A stretch of 64,000 nucleotides of DNA from a bacterium (GTDB taxonomy: Bacteria; Hinthialibacterota; Hinthialibacteria; Hinthialibacterales; Hinthialibacteraceae). The translations under genes were made by a program, and so were the position numbers. The notes under the pieces were generated by a model, which did no database searches, had not been told where the DNA came from, and saw only the letters and a program-made list of their open reading frames with translations. Shown piece after piece: positions 55,201 to 64,000 of this stretch; positions within the stretch are counted from its first letter, which is position 1, and every line of letters begins with the position of its first letter. Where the stretch lies: the NCBI GenBank assembly GCA_016125385.1, contig WGLV01000069.1:21838-85837 (forward strand), written 5' to 3'.

Positions 55201-55718
55201 ACGGCGGTAATCTCGTCATGGAACGACTGCAGAGCGTCTTCGGCGATTTCGTTGGCGATTTCGCCGTCGCGGCGCGAGCGAAGATCTTCAACCTTGCTGG
55301 CGACTTTATTGATCTCTTCCGCCGTCAGCGCGCCCTGGCTTCGAGCCTCTTCAACGTTGGCCTCCGCCTTGGCGAGATCGTCGTCGATCTCCTGCAGTTT
55401 GGCGTCGACGCGTTCTTTCACCGCGGGCACGGCGTTCTGCGCCGCGAGAAAGCGCTGTTGCGCCTGTTGGGCCGACTCAACCGATTGCTTGTAATCGCCG
55501 CCGTCGAACTGAGACTGGGCCGTGGAAAGCAGCCGGTTGGCGTCCTGATATTGATCCGGCGTATAGCGAGGCGCGAGCGCGGACTGCGCGGCGTTTTTCG
55601 ATTCCTGCGCCATGTCGAGCGCTTTTTGCGCGTCGCGCTTGGCGCACCCCACGAAAAGGAAAAGCGGGATCAATGTGATGCATGCCAGTTTAAGCCAGTT
55701 CGAGGTACGCGGATTCAT
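52275..55718 (-). CDS. Giant helical-repeat lipoprotein
   Basis: 1147 residues from ATG 55718, which has AAGGAG eight bases upstream; a GTG nine bases earlier is an alternative. Lipobox LFVGC gives lipidated Cys25, so it is an envelope lipoprotein. The rest is nearly all helix, Ala/Gln/Glu/Asp-rich, with degenerate repeats of 80-120 residues built on a paired-helix unit: (Y/W)TxxQYxxAxxLLxxAQxxxxxxxYxxSxxxAxQAxxxAxxAE. Clear copies start near YTPDQYQDANRLL, WTASQYANAQNLK, LSPNAYRTAQYTV and TYQEEQTKKAAALL. The copies are DUF4398-like. No catalytic motif. Confidence 0.85.
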   Translation of the reverse strand: MNPRTSNWLKLACITLIPLFLFVGCAKRDAQKALDMAQESKNAAQSALAPRYTPDQYQDANRLLSTAQSQFDGGDYKQSVESAQQAQQRFLAAQNAVPAVKERVDAKLQEIDDDLAKAEANVEEARSQGALTAEEINKVASKVEDLRSRRDGEIANEIAEDALQSFHDEITAVLPQTEALAKAHLKPQADEASQHVADLMQEAQELNAATHAPDKWTQVNDLYNQIQAAQRNMQWQQVIDLAGQIETPLQDAITAAQSAAAGDILRDTERSITEASQLNIQGVAGYKESLDQARTALETGRQLLDQQNYSGAIAAADEAKNLVQQAYQTLGQEADKLIASAEDNLNQALQLDAETYAPAIVSQVRDAVARARELKDAQRFAEAYTSAQKAAQVSADAPEAAKRGKAMKAFRQVEGPFTVLKNQGGDKYAGDAYDQALQTVQGLRAKMEAGQYKDVEDNSPAAVEVVQTALNALANATQKKIDAAGEALASAEKSGAPQWTASQYANAQNLKKSAQNELEQERYLGSIQKSEQAIQAAQQAENMAYQLQADQNLRKARELISEAGRASQDDLSPNAYRTAQYTVDGANDQLKEGAYEKAYNSSVEAVAKADRALNNMVMTAKESVDSLVDAQGMTYQEEQTKKAAALLNDAQAAQNARQYPLANQKSREAIDIARQAEHLTWQERSAKLLARLEGVDAKLSADMAPQKTPDLYRSVLDNLTQAKVDQIDEDFAASYQHADAARSAMDQAYETMHSDLVSVKTDAEKKAEWIGQNTQVDDARELKMDLMDEIAELDRLIKLENWSKAFAAADKTAAEADRAIAKAQTINRKVYAAELTETYKPLTRQNALAITPDQKDTIEGAIESLKNPEKGQSYDDLVKQYEQAKDLNASMPDEIRKQAEQRTEEIASILREAEDAGARKYFPDDFRDLASDLQWLRNSKEGEDYREMSTRLTRLEKDAPKMLQATMLAVDEDNYLKSLDDLLGQMNNMLLDFQPVTDMGPDLLVWSKSTEYKLDKASQDMYKKLQSKMTSKSLRINAEILLERVKDMDPPETLTGIHKKAIESFTHFLRAAEGFEYFGDSEAYELKYRESQVYEAFRHLKKTRDINAKLAFSIQSARKLTKVEKLMRNIDMAQKDFADFYYNYDVR

Positions 55719-55820
55719 CAAATTCACTCCTTAGCGGTCTTCGCGTCTCGCGATGGGTGGACGAGATCATCCCAAACGTCGAATACGTTGGTCCAACAAC
55801 CCAACTGCAACGCCGTAGCG

Positions 55821-56216
55821 TCAATCCAGGGCTAATTCAATTTCGAGGTGCGTGCGCAGAATGCCCAGCGCCTCGTTCAATTTCAGAAATGCGTGATGCC
55901 ATTGCAGGGACAGTTTTTTATAGAAATCAAAGTGGATTCCCACCAGGGTCTGAAGCGTAACCGTATCCGACAGATAGTTGGTGATCTGTTCAGCCCCTTT
56001 GTATTCAGCCCCCATGTATTCAATGATGTATTGATGACGCCGGGCGCACTGACTCTTCAGTTTCAGAAACTCTTCTTCCTGCTGAGCCGTGACTTCCGCC
56101 CCATGATAGGCGCTCTGAAAAAACTCATCATATCGAACCCAGAGTTCAAGAAACTGCTTGATGCACTTGATCCGGTATTCGATTTCTTCCTGCTCTTTCG
56201 GATTCCACGCCGACAT
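55821..56216 (-). CDS. Helical protein, paralogue A of the envelope locus
   Basis: 131 residues, helical, acidic and aromatic-rich: KEQEEIEYRIKCIKQFLELWVRYDEFFQSAYHG, then EEEFLKLKSQCARRHQYIIEYMG and LSLQWHHAFLKLNEALGILRTHLE. The layout mirrors paralogue B on the other side of the lipoprotein gene. It lies between the Gly-rich exported protein and the giant lipoprotein on one strand, and is probably co-transcribed. No family recognised. Confidence 0.75.
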   Translation of the reverse strand: MSAWNPKEQEEIEYRIKCIKQFLELWVRYDEFFQSAYHGAEVTAQQEEEFLKLKSQCARRHQYIIEYMGAEYKGAEQITNYLSDTVTLQTLVGIHFDFYKKLSLQWHHAFLKLNEALGILRTHLEIELALD

Positions 56217-56321
56217 CTACAGACTCCACTCGGCGGGCTCGCCGCCGCGAACGTTCATCAGAACCGCATGCCGGTTCCGTCATCATCCAATATCCAATAC
56301 CAATTTCAAGCCGGCTCCCGG

Positions 56322-57173
56322 TCAGGGGAGCTGATTGGCGGCTTCCTGAACCTGAACGGCCTGTTGAGCGCGTCCGATCGGGTCGAAACGGCCGCTTTCC
56401 TGAGGCTGACCGGAATCAGCCGGGGGCGGCGCCGCGCCGCCTTCATCCGGGTTCAGACGATCGCCCGGTTTAGGCAGCCCGGGAGGCGGAGGCAGATCGG
56501 GCAGAATGCCGCCCGGTCCAATCCCGGCGCCCACGCCGCCGAAGCCTTCCTGCGATTCAAGCAGGGTGGGGTCGACGGCTTTGATATACTTGGTATCGTC
56601 ATAGCCTTCAAACTGGGCCAGCGTCGCGCGCACGTCCAACAGATGGTTCTGCAGCGACTGGCGCCAGTCGGAGAGCTGGGTCACTTTCGATTCGGGGTCA
56701 TCCGTGACGACGCCCAGGTTATAGAAATCGAGCGCGCCCATGTCTTCGGCTTTTTCAACCGCTTTGCTCAGCCATTTTTTGTACTTGATCGAAAACGGTC
56801 CGAGGTAGGAGTCGCGGTTAATAATGATATAGCTGGGCATTCCGTCATACGCGACTTCGTCGCCGTTGGTTCCATCGTCAAAATAATGAACGCCAACGGT
56901 GTCCGCCGGAACCTGGATGTAATAGACCTTGTAATCAACCAGATCGCCGAAGACGGCGTCGTAGACTTTTTCACCATATTTGACGGTGACGACGCCGGGG
57001 CCCTGTTCGCCGCCGAAGCCGCCGCCATACCCAAATCCACCGCCGCCAAACCCGCCGCCCCCATAACCAAATCCACCCCCGCCAAACCCGCCGCCGCCAT
57101 AAAACTGGGCGTGGGAGGCGAGAGGCGCGAGCCCGAGCGCGAGTATCGCTATCAGCAGCGTTCGTTTCATCAT
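56322..57173 (-). CDS. Exported Gly-rich protein with globular middle and Pro-rich tail
   Basis: 283 residues. Signal peptide at 1-22 (LLIAILALGLAPLASHA), then a Gly/Phe/Tyr repeat (GGGGFGGGGFGYGGGGF..., about 23-52). A globular middle of about 150 residues follows (VVTVKYGEKVYDAVFGDLVDYKVYYIQVPADTVGV...), then a proline-rich, Gln-rich end with VQVQEAANQLP. AGAGG nine bases upstream fits ATG 57173. It is the first gene of the locus that also encodes the paralogues and the giant lipoprotein. Not recognised. Confidence 0.72.
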   Translation of the reverse strand: MMKRTLLIAILALGLAPLASHAQFYGGGGFGGGGFGYGGGGFGGGGFGYGGGFGGEQGPGVVTVKYGEKVYDAVFGDLVDYKVYYIQVPADTVGVHYFDDGTNGDEVAYDGMPSYIIINRDSYLGPFSIKYKKWLSKAVEKAEDMGALDFYNLGVVTDDPESKVTQLSDWRQSLQNHLLDVRATLAQFEGYDDTKYIKAVDPTLLESQEGFGGVGAGIGPGGILPDLPPPPGLPKPGDRLNPDEGGAAPPPADSGQPQESGRFDPIGRAQQAVQVQEAANQLP

Positions 57174-57448
57174 GAGACTGAACCTCTTATCTCGTTCTTT
57201 TTTCGTTACGAAGATGCGCCATGCGCCGTTTTTGACGCCAAAGCGGCGCATGATCAGACCACACGCCGTATATTCACCGGTTATAGACGATATAACTCGT
57301 TGAATTGTTCAGAATTCTGACGCGCCGTCTCCACAGGGGACGGCCCGACGTGGGAAAGTATCATGAGACCCGTGGCATGTCAACTTGCACGAAGAAGACT
57401 TTCCCCACTCGCATCAGGATTCTTATCCACAAAGATCATAATCGCGAA

Positions 57449-58267
57449 TCATCCGCGATTCAATTCACGCGACCGGTCCGCCGCCCGGCGAACCGTCTCA
57501 TTCAAGAGGGCGGGCAGACCGCCCTCTTTCAACGCCGATAAACCGGCTTCGGTGGTTCCGCCCGGGGTGGCGACCTTTTTCACCAGACCGGCGGGTTCGT
57601 CGCCGCCGCGTTTGAGCACTTCGGCCGCGCCAATGAAGGTATGCAGCGCCAGTTTGCGCGCCACATCGGGCGCAAGCCCTTCATTTTGGGCCGCTTCTAT
57701 CATGAGTTGGACGATATAAAAGAGATAGCCCGGTCCGCTGCCCGACACCGCCGTGACGGCGTCCTGCAACGATTCATCAACCTCGACGATGGCGCCCACC
57801 GACCGCAGCACGGTTCGTACCCACTCGCGATCCGCCTCAGGCATCGCCGGGGGAAACGAGATGGCGCTGATTCCGGCGCCAGCCAGCGCGGGCAGGTTCG
57901 GCATGACGCGCACGCTGCGATCTTCGATCCCCAGCGCCTCGCCCAGCCGGGCGCGGCTTACGCCGGCGAGAATGGAAATAACGATCTGTTCGGATCGCAG
58001 GCTGGCGCGGATTTCATCTTTTACATCGTTCAGTTTGAATGGCTTAACCGCCAGTAGCAGGGTCCGCGCTCGCGAAGCGGCGGCGGCGTTTGAGTCAACC
58101 GTTTCGATTTTATAGACTTCGGAGAGTTCCTGACGCCGCTCGGGCAGGGGTTCGGCGGCGATGATTTCAGCAGGGGTCAGCGCCTGATCGCGCAGCAAAC
58201 CGGCGAGAATGGCTTCTCCCATGTTGCCGCAGCCGATAAATCCGATTTTCTTATCCAACGCGGCCAT
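57449..58267 (-). CDS. proC: Pyrroline-5-carboxylate reductase
   Basis: 272-residue NAD(P)H-dependent enzyme for the last step of proline synthesis. Rossmann motif IGFIGCGNMGEAIL at residue 8, then MPNLPALAGAG and the signature AVTAVSGSGPGYLFY and TPGGTTEAGL. GAGGAGA six bases before ATG 58267 supports the start. It begins only 19 bases after the end of the carB2 gene, so the car genes and proC form one unit. Confidence 0.96.
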   Translation of the reverse strand: MAALDKKIGFIGCGNMGEAILAGLLRDQALTPAEIIAAEPLPERRQELSEVYKIETVDSNAAAASRARTLLLAVKPFKLNDVKDEIRASLRSEQIVISILAGVSRARLGEALGIEDRSVRVMPNLPALAGAGISAISFPPAMPEADREWVRTVLRSVGAIVEVDESLQDAVTAVSGSGPGYLFYIVQLMIEAAQNEGLAPDVARKLALHTFIGAAEVLKRGGDEPAGLVKKVATPGGTTEAGLSALKEGGLPALLNETVRRAADRSRELNRG

Positions 58268-58286
58268 GATGGGTCTCCTCGGCGGC

Positions 58287-60110
58287 TCAGGCGGATGCGG
58301 TCTGAAAGTAATCTTGCAGCGCCTTGACCTGAAGGTTGTTTTTCAGATCGGACTGAATCGCGGCCAGAGCGGCCTGGGCGCCGGCGCGGGTCGTGACGTA
58401 GGGCACGTTCTGCTCGACCGCGCAACGCCGCAACGCCAATTCGTCATACGCCGACTCGCGATCGAGCGGCGTGTTGATCACCAGAGCGATGCGCCCGTTC
58501 TTCATCAGATCGACGATGTTGGGGCGATCTTCTTTCACCTTGAACACGCGTTGACATTCTACGCCGTTTTCTTTCAGGTAATCAAACGTGCCGCCGGTGG
58601 CGAAAAGCTCAAAATTCAAGCGCGCCAGTTCAGCCGCTATGGGCAGAAATTCAGGCTTGTCGTGATCGTTCACGCTGATGATGATCTGCGATTTTTCTTT
58701 CGGCGGATTGGGTCCGGGCAGGATCATCCCGGCGCCCGCCTGCGCCTTGGCGTAAGCGCGGCCAAAATCGGTATCGATGCCCATCACTTCGCCGGTGGAA
58801 CGCATTTCAGGGCCGAGAATGGTATCGACGCCGGGGAACTTCACGAACGGCAACACCGCTTCTTTGACGGCGACGTGTTTGACCTCGATGCGCTCGGGAA
58901 GGTTGAATTCCTTCAGCGGCTTGCCCGCCATCACCTGCGCGGCGATCTTGGCCAGCGGAACGCCCTTCGCCTTGCTGACGTAGGGCACGGTTCGCGAGGC
59001 GCGCGGGTTGACCTCAAGCACGGAGACGACTTCTTCGCCGCCGCGCCGCGACACCGCGTATTGAATATTCATCAGGCCGCACACCTTCAACGCGCGGGCC
59101 AGCATCTTGGTCTGTTCGACGATATCGTCGATGGTCGAAGGCTTCAGAGTGCGCGGCGGAATCACGCAGGCGCTGTCGCCGGAGTGAACGCCCGCGAACT
59201 CGATGTGTTCCATGATGCCGCCGATGTACACCGACTCGCCATCGGAGATGGCGTCGACGTCGACCTCGACCGCGTCTTCAAGAAACTTGTCGACCAGCAC
59301 CGGCCGCTCGGGCGACGCCTCGACCGCGCGTTCCATGTAGTTGGCGAGACTGGTCTCGTCGTAGACGATCTCCATCGCGCGGCCGCCGAGCACGTATGAG
59401 GGCCTCACCAATACCGGGTAGGTGATCTTGTTGGCGATGGCGATCGCTTCTTCAACCGATACCGCCGTGCCATTGGGGGGCTGTTTGATGCCGAGCTGAT
59501 CGATCAGCGCGCCGAAGCGTTTGCGGTCTTCGGCGAGGTCGATGCTGTCGGGCGAGGTGCCCAGAATCGTCACGCCCGCGTTTTCAAGCGGAACCGCCAG
59601 CTTGAGCGGCGTCTGGCCGCCGAACTGAACGATCACGCCTTTGGGCTTTTCAGTCTCGATGATATTCATCACGTCTTCGAACGTCAGCGGCTCGAAGTAG
59701 AGGCGGTCGGCGGTGTCGTAATCGGTCGAAACCGTTTCGGGGTTGGAGTTGACCATGATGGTTTCATAACCCATCTCCGACAGGGCGAACACGGCGTGAA
59801 CGCAGCAATAGTCGAACTCGATGCCCTGCCCGATGCGGTTGGGTCCGCCGCCCAGGATGATGATTTTTTCGCGTTCGCAGGGGCTGACTTCGCTCTCGCT
59901 CTCGTAGGTCGAGTAATGATACGGCGTGTAAGCCTCAAACTCGGCGGCGCAGGTATCGACCGTCTTATACACCGGCTCCACGCCCAGCCTCTGGCGCAGG
60001 GCGCGGATCTTTTCTTCCGTCGAACCCCACAAATGGGCGAGCTGGCGGTCGGAAAAACCGAATTCCTTGGCGTCCTGCAACCGGCGTTTGAGTTCCGCTT
60101 CGTTCATCAT
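58287..60110 (-). CDS. carB2: Carbamoyl-phosphate synthase large subunit, C-terminal half
   Basis: 607 residues covering the second half of CarB: part of the oligomerisation domain ([17 protein letters not shown]), [20 protein letters not shown], the second ATP-grasp carbamate kinase domain ([22 protein letters not shown]) and the allosteric MGS-like domain ([15 protein letters not shown]). The intact protein is about 1070 residues as one chain elsewhere. The start codon has no good ribosome site. Carbamoyl phosphate feeds pyrimidines and arginine. The split falls inside the linker domain (see findings). Confidence 0.93.
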   Translation of the reverse strand: MMNEAELKRRLQDAKEFGFSDRQLAHLWGSTEEKIRALRQRLGVEPVYKTVDTCAAEFEAYTPYHYSTYESESEVSPCEREKIIILGGGPNRIGQGIEFDYCCVHAVFALSEMGYETIMVNSNPETVSTDYDTADRLYFEPLTFEDVMNIIETEKPKGVIVQFGGQTPLKLAVPLENAGVTILGTSPDSIDLAEDRKRFGALIDQLGIKQPPNGTAVSVEEAIAIANKITYPVLVRPSYVLGGRAMEIVYDETSLANYMERAVEASPERPVLVDKFLEDAVEVDVDAISDGESVYIGGIMEHIEFAGVHSGDSACVIPPRTLKPSTIDDIVEQTKMLARALKVCGLMNIQYAVSRRGGEEVVSVLEVNPRASRTVPYVSKAKGVPLAKIAAQVMAGKPLKEFNLPERIEVKHVAVKEAVLPFVKFPGVDTILGPEMRSTGEVMGIDTDFGRAYAKAQAGAGMILPGPNPPKEKSQIIISVNDHDKPEFLPIAAELARLNFELFATGGTFDYLKENGVECQRVFKVKEDRPNIVDLMKNGRIALVINTPLDRESAYDELALRRCAVEQNVPYVTTRAGAQAALAAIQSDLKNNLQVKALQDYFQTASA

Positions 60111-60238
60111 TCAATCAAGGCCCGTTTCGTTTCCGCGCCGTTTCCCGCGCGGTGTTTTGACTGCGATTTGAAAATGATTCCGGCTCGTTACGATCATCCA
60201 GCCCATTTCTCGCCCCGAAGACCGGAGAGAGAGAACGA

Positions 60239-61750
<1,512 letters not shown>

Positions 61751-61757
61751 CGGTCGA

Positions 61758-62915
61758 TCAGCCCCCTTGTTTTTTCATCAGATCGATAAATTTGTCGAAA
61801 TGGTGGGTCGCGTCATGCGGACCGGGCGAGGCTTCGGGGTGATATTGCACCGAGAAACACATTTTCGCCTGATCTTCCAACCCTTCGACGGTGTTGTCAT
61901 TGAGGTTGAGATGAGTCACGCGGACCCCGTCGCCGGGCATGCTGTCCGCGTCGACGCAGAATCCATGATTCTGCGAGGTGATATCGATTTTGCCGGTGTC
62001 GAGGTCTTTGACCGGCTGGTTGGCGCCGCGATGGCCGAATTTCAGTTTGTAGGTCTTGCCGCCCAGCGCCAGTCCGAGAATCTGGTGGCCCAGGCAGATT
62101 CCGAAAACGGGAACCTTGCCCAACAGGCCGCGCACCGAATTGATGGCGTAGTCGACCGGCTCGGGATCGCCGGGGCCGTTCGACAAAAACACGCCGTCGG
62201 GCTTCATCGCCAACACGTCCTCGGCGGACGCGGTGGCGGGCACGACGTGCAGTTCGCTCACGCGCTCGGCCAGGTTGCGCAGAATATTCTGTTTGATGCC
62301 GAAATCATACGCCACCACGCGAAACGGCGCGCGTTCGATCCCGTCCGGCAGGGTCTGCTTGTGCAGGGCGTGCAGCGACTGGTTCCAGTCATAGGGTTCG
62401 CCGGTCGTAACCGCCTTGACCAGATCGAGCCCCGCCATCGAAGGGACGGCCCGCGCCTTGCCGACGGCGTCGTCTCCACCCTCGCCGGGCAGAATCACGC
62501 CGCGCATCACGCCGACATTGCGCAATTTACGCACCAGCGCTCGCGTATCGATGCCGCACAAACCGGCCACATTCTGCGACATCATCCACTCTTCGAGCGA
62601 GACGCCGCCGCGCCAGTTGCTGTACAGCCGGGATGGTTCTTTGATAATAAAGCCCGCGACCTGAATCCGTTTTGACTCGACGTCTTCTTCATTCACGCCG
62701 TAATTGCCGATCAGCGGATAGGTCATGGTTACGATCTGGCCGTAATAGGAGGGGTCGGTCAACACTTCCTGATATCCGGTCATGGAAGTATTGAAAACCA
62801 CTTCGCCGCCGCTCTCGGTCAGAGCGCCAAAAGCGCGGCCGCGGAAGATCGTTCCATCTTCAAGGGCGAGAACCGCGGGGGGACGATGAATGCTGGAGAA
62901 TTCGTGACTTACCAT
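61758..62915 (-). CDS. carA: Carbamoyl-phosphate synthase small subunit
   Basis: 385 residues, class I glutamine amidotransferase. The Cys nucleophile is in GICLGHQ, and the His-Glu pair lies in [11 protein letters not shown] near the C-terminus. The N-terminal domain [19 protein letters not shown] is the CarA signature. It supplies ammonia to CarB and is first in the carA-carB1-carB2-proC unit. A -10-like TAATAC (62925-62930) sits so near the ATG that the transcript may be almost leaderless. Confidence 0.97.
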   Translation of the reverse strand: MVSHEFSSIHRPPAVLALEDGTIFRGRAFGALTESGGEVVFNTSMTGYQEVLTDPSYYGQIVTMTYPLIGNYGVNEEDVESKRIQVAGFIIKEPSRLYSNWRGGVSLEEWMMSQNVAGLCGIDTRALVRKLRNVGVMRGVILPGEGGDDAVGKARAVPSMAGLDLVKAVTTGEPYDWNQSLHALHKQTLPDGIERAPFRVVAYDFGIKQNILRNLAERVSELHVVPATASAEDVLAMKPDGVFLSNGPGDPEPVDYAINSVRGLLGKVPVFGICLGHQILGLALGGKTYKLKFGHRGANQPVKDLDTGKIDITSQNHGFCVDADSMPGDGVRVTHLNLNDNTVEGLEDQAKMCFSVQYHPEASPGPHDATHHFDKFIDLMKKQGG

Positions 62916-63125
62916 GTTGATAGAGTATTATGCTGCTCCCTGGGCCATGACGCAAGCAAAGGAACTCTGATTGCGCGGTATTTTTGGATTTTCCCTGAGG
63001 CCCGGCGGAGTATGACCGCCCTCCCGGCGCTTGTCAATCCAGCAGCAGCCGCAAAAGCGTCACGTGGTCTCACGAACGGGCTCGCAGGGATCCGTGATAT
63101 AAAAAACCTGCTGATATACAACAAC

Positions 63126-63548
63126 TTACACGATTGAAACCGAGACAAAGCCGCTGTCATCGGTTTTGACGTAACAGCGGACGCAGGGTTCGGCGTCCCG
63201 CAGCGACACGATGAAATAAAACAGGCCCGGATGAGCGTTTTCTTCTTCATCGCGAGGCGAGGGTTCGGGCGCCGAGGCGGGGTGAGAGTGAAAGATGCCG
63301 ATCATATCTTCATGATTCGCCCGCATTTTGCGCACCGCGCAGAACATTTCTTTCGGGTTTCCGAAAAAGCCTTCGGGCGAGCAGAGATCGTTACGAACGG
63401 GGTAAACCGATGTCACCACCCGGCCCCGGCCGCCCAGCAGGCCACAACATTCATTGGGCAGGGCCTCTTGAGCGTAATCGATCATCTTCTGTAAAAACGA
63501 CGGTGGAACCACCACCGATTCAGGTACATTGACCGCTTGAATCTGCAT
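63126..63548 (-). CDS. JAMM/MPN+ family metallopeptidase (M67)
   Basis: 140-residue Zn-dependent isopeptidase-like protein. The JAMM motif is complete: Glu33 in NECCGLLGG, His87 and His89 in FHSHPAS, and Asp100 in PSPRDEEEN. Prokaryotic M67 enzymes often process ubiquitin-like proteins or sulfur-carrier fusions; no ThiS/MoaD or E1-like gene is adjacent. GAGG nine bases before ATG 63548 supports the start. The role in this genome is unknown. Confidence 0.9.
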   Translation of the reverse strand: MQIQAVNVPESVVVPPSFLQKMIDYAQEALPNECCGLLGGRGRVVTSVYPVRNDLCSPEGFFGNPKEMFCAVRKMRANHEDMIGIFHSHPASAPEPSPRDEEENAHPGLFYFIVSLRDAEPCVRCYVKTDDSGFVSVSIV

Positions 63549-63831
63549 ACAGGCGTCCTCATCAGATAACGAAATTCACACAAACGCGCGGAAACGCCCG
63601 CTTTCCAGATCGGATCGCGGATGAATGCCGCGCGGCGTGAATCAACGTGTTGGAACCCACACTTTCGAACATGCGCATCCGGCTCGCGGAGGCGCTCCAA
63701 ATCGGCGATGGCGCGTTTTCAGCCTCGCCCTTCATATAGACACTTTACTTTCAGCCTCCCATCGAGGGAAGACTTGTTTTTTTATCACGGTGGAACAGTG
63801 AATAACCGAGAACGAATGCTGATAAAGGCGC

Positions 63832-63861
63832 AAAAAAGCGGGGCGCGTTACGCGCCCCGCT
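63832..63861 (-). terminator. Terminator-like hairpin, minus strand
   Basis: AGCGGGGCGCG (63837-63847), loop TTA, CGCGCCCCGCT (63851-63861), preceded by six A, which read as a T-run on the minus strand. The nearest minus-strand gene to the right lies outside the window, so its client is unclear. Confidence 0.75.
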
Positions 63862-63945
63862 CTCGACTTTGGCCTTTGACTAGATAAAAAGAGATAAAAA
63901 TTGCTGGGAGTGTAATTTTCGCTGGAAATTCGCTCCTTTTTCTTT

Positions 63946-63974
63946 TATTATAGAGTCTAGTTATGTGACTAGAC
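63946..63974 (+). promoter_or_regulatory. Promoter -10 with adjacent inverted-repeat operator
   Basis: TATTAT (63946-63951) is followed by the perfect inverted repeat GTCTAGT-N6-ACTAGAC (63955-63974), which would overlap the transcription start. This arrangement is typical of repressor control of the gene beginning at 63992. No clear -35. Confidence 0.5.
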
Positions 63975-63991
63975 CGCAAAGGAGAGTCTCC

Positions 63992-64000
63992 ATGGGATTC
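63992..64000 (+). CDS. Start of an unidentified gene, cut by the window end
   Basis: ATGGGATTC at 63992 begins MGF and is preceded by AAGGAGAG (63979-63986) at good spacing, a -10-like box and an inverted repeat. Only three codons are visible, so the product is unknown. Confidence 0.5.

Larger units (their letters stand above)
63549..63991. other. Region before the truncated last gene
   Basis: 443 bases with no supported gene. They hold a minus-strand terminator-like hairpin (63832-63861), the TATTAT hexamer at 63946-63951 and an inverted repeat at 63955-63974. The ribosome site AAGGAGAG (63979-63986) of the next gene follows. Confidence 0.55.

Noticed and set aside
57001..57110. Gly/Phe/Tyr codon repeat as a DNA repeat element
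   Set aside because: It is the low-complexity part of the exported protein at 56322-57173, in frame throughout.
60111..60238. Sequencing error joining the two carB halves
   Set aside because: The gap of 128 bases shows no residual carB coding in any frame and the ends of both halves look complete; still listed for checking.
63621..63887. 88-residue frame near the right edge
   Set aside because: It runs through the terminator-like hairpin and has no motif.

Overview
The window reads as a chromosomal segment of a GC-rich, Gram-negative-type bacterium. Signs are a lipobox-bearing lipoprotein, Sec and Tat export signals, a Rne/Rng nuclease and a bacterial AspRS. Genus and phylum cannot be fixed from the sequence. 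The mix of Tat-exported Gfo/Idh/MocA oxidoreductase, GH2 hydrolase, PQQ-type propeller, RAYT transposase, BshB1-type deacetylase and BrnTA resembles uncultivated PVC/FCB-adjacent lineages (for example Sumerlaeota, Hydrogenedentota or Omnitrophota); that placement is inference. Several AT-rich islands (about 2.1-2.7, 3.8-4.9, 23.1-24.9 and 33.3-34.0 kb) interrupt the GC-rich background and look acquired.

Layout. 0-2 kb: metX-metW and tRNA-Thr(UGU). 2-5 kb: RAYT transposase carrying a palindrome in its own reading frame, a Gfo/Idh/MocA oxidoreductase and an AT-rich TIR/NDT-like protein. 4.9-8.5 kb: a translationally coupled SIS / MetE-like / metallo-beta-lactamase operon, then an SDR. 8.6-10.6 kb: tandem cation/Ca exchangers. 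10.7-10.9 kb: three 59-bp repeats with a covarying palindrome. 11-13.9 kb: secreted GH2. 14.3-17.1 kb: Hsp20, and dnaJ / small coiled-coil protein / enoyl-ACP-reductase-like SDR. 17.4-22.3 kb: aspS, an RNase E/G with a repetitive basic N-terminal extension, folK. 22.4-23.1 kb: Rrf2 regulator with a tiny membrane protein and a palindrome over the promoter. 23.2-29.3 kb: five exported proteins, including a metzincin-like protease. 29.3-30.1 kb: BrnTA bracketed by two copies of the same terminator. 30.1-34 kb: PQQ propeller, Tat-exported oxidoreductase, orphan HicB-like protein, AT-rich membrane protein. 34-39.5 kb: MrfA-like helicase, beta-hydroxyacid dehydrogenase, methyltransferase, BshB1-like deacetylase. 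39.6-43.3 kb: EIIA / PII-like / two CPA antiporters. 43.5-51.6 kb: GspG-like protein, NTF2-like protein, lytic transglycosylase, recN, WYL regulator with partner, larE, membrane protein. 51.6-57.2 kb: an envelope locus around an 1147-residue repeat lipoprotein. 57.4-62.9 kb: carA, carB in two genes, proC. 63.1 kb to end: JAMM peptidase and the start of another gene.

The recognisable metabolism is housekeeping: methionine, carbamoyl phosphate/pyrimidine/arginine, proline and folate synthesis, and repair by RecN and MrfA. The most novel material is the 51.6-57.2 kb envelope locus, the split carB, the repeat and terminator duplications, and the AT-rich accessory genes.
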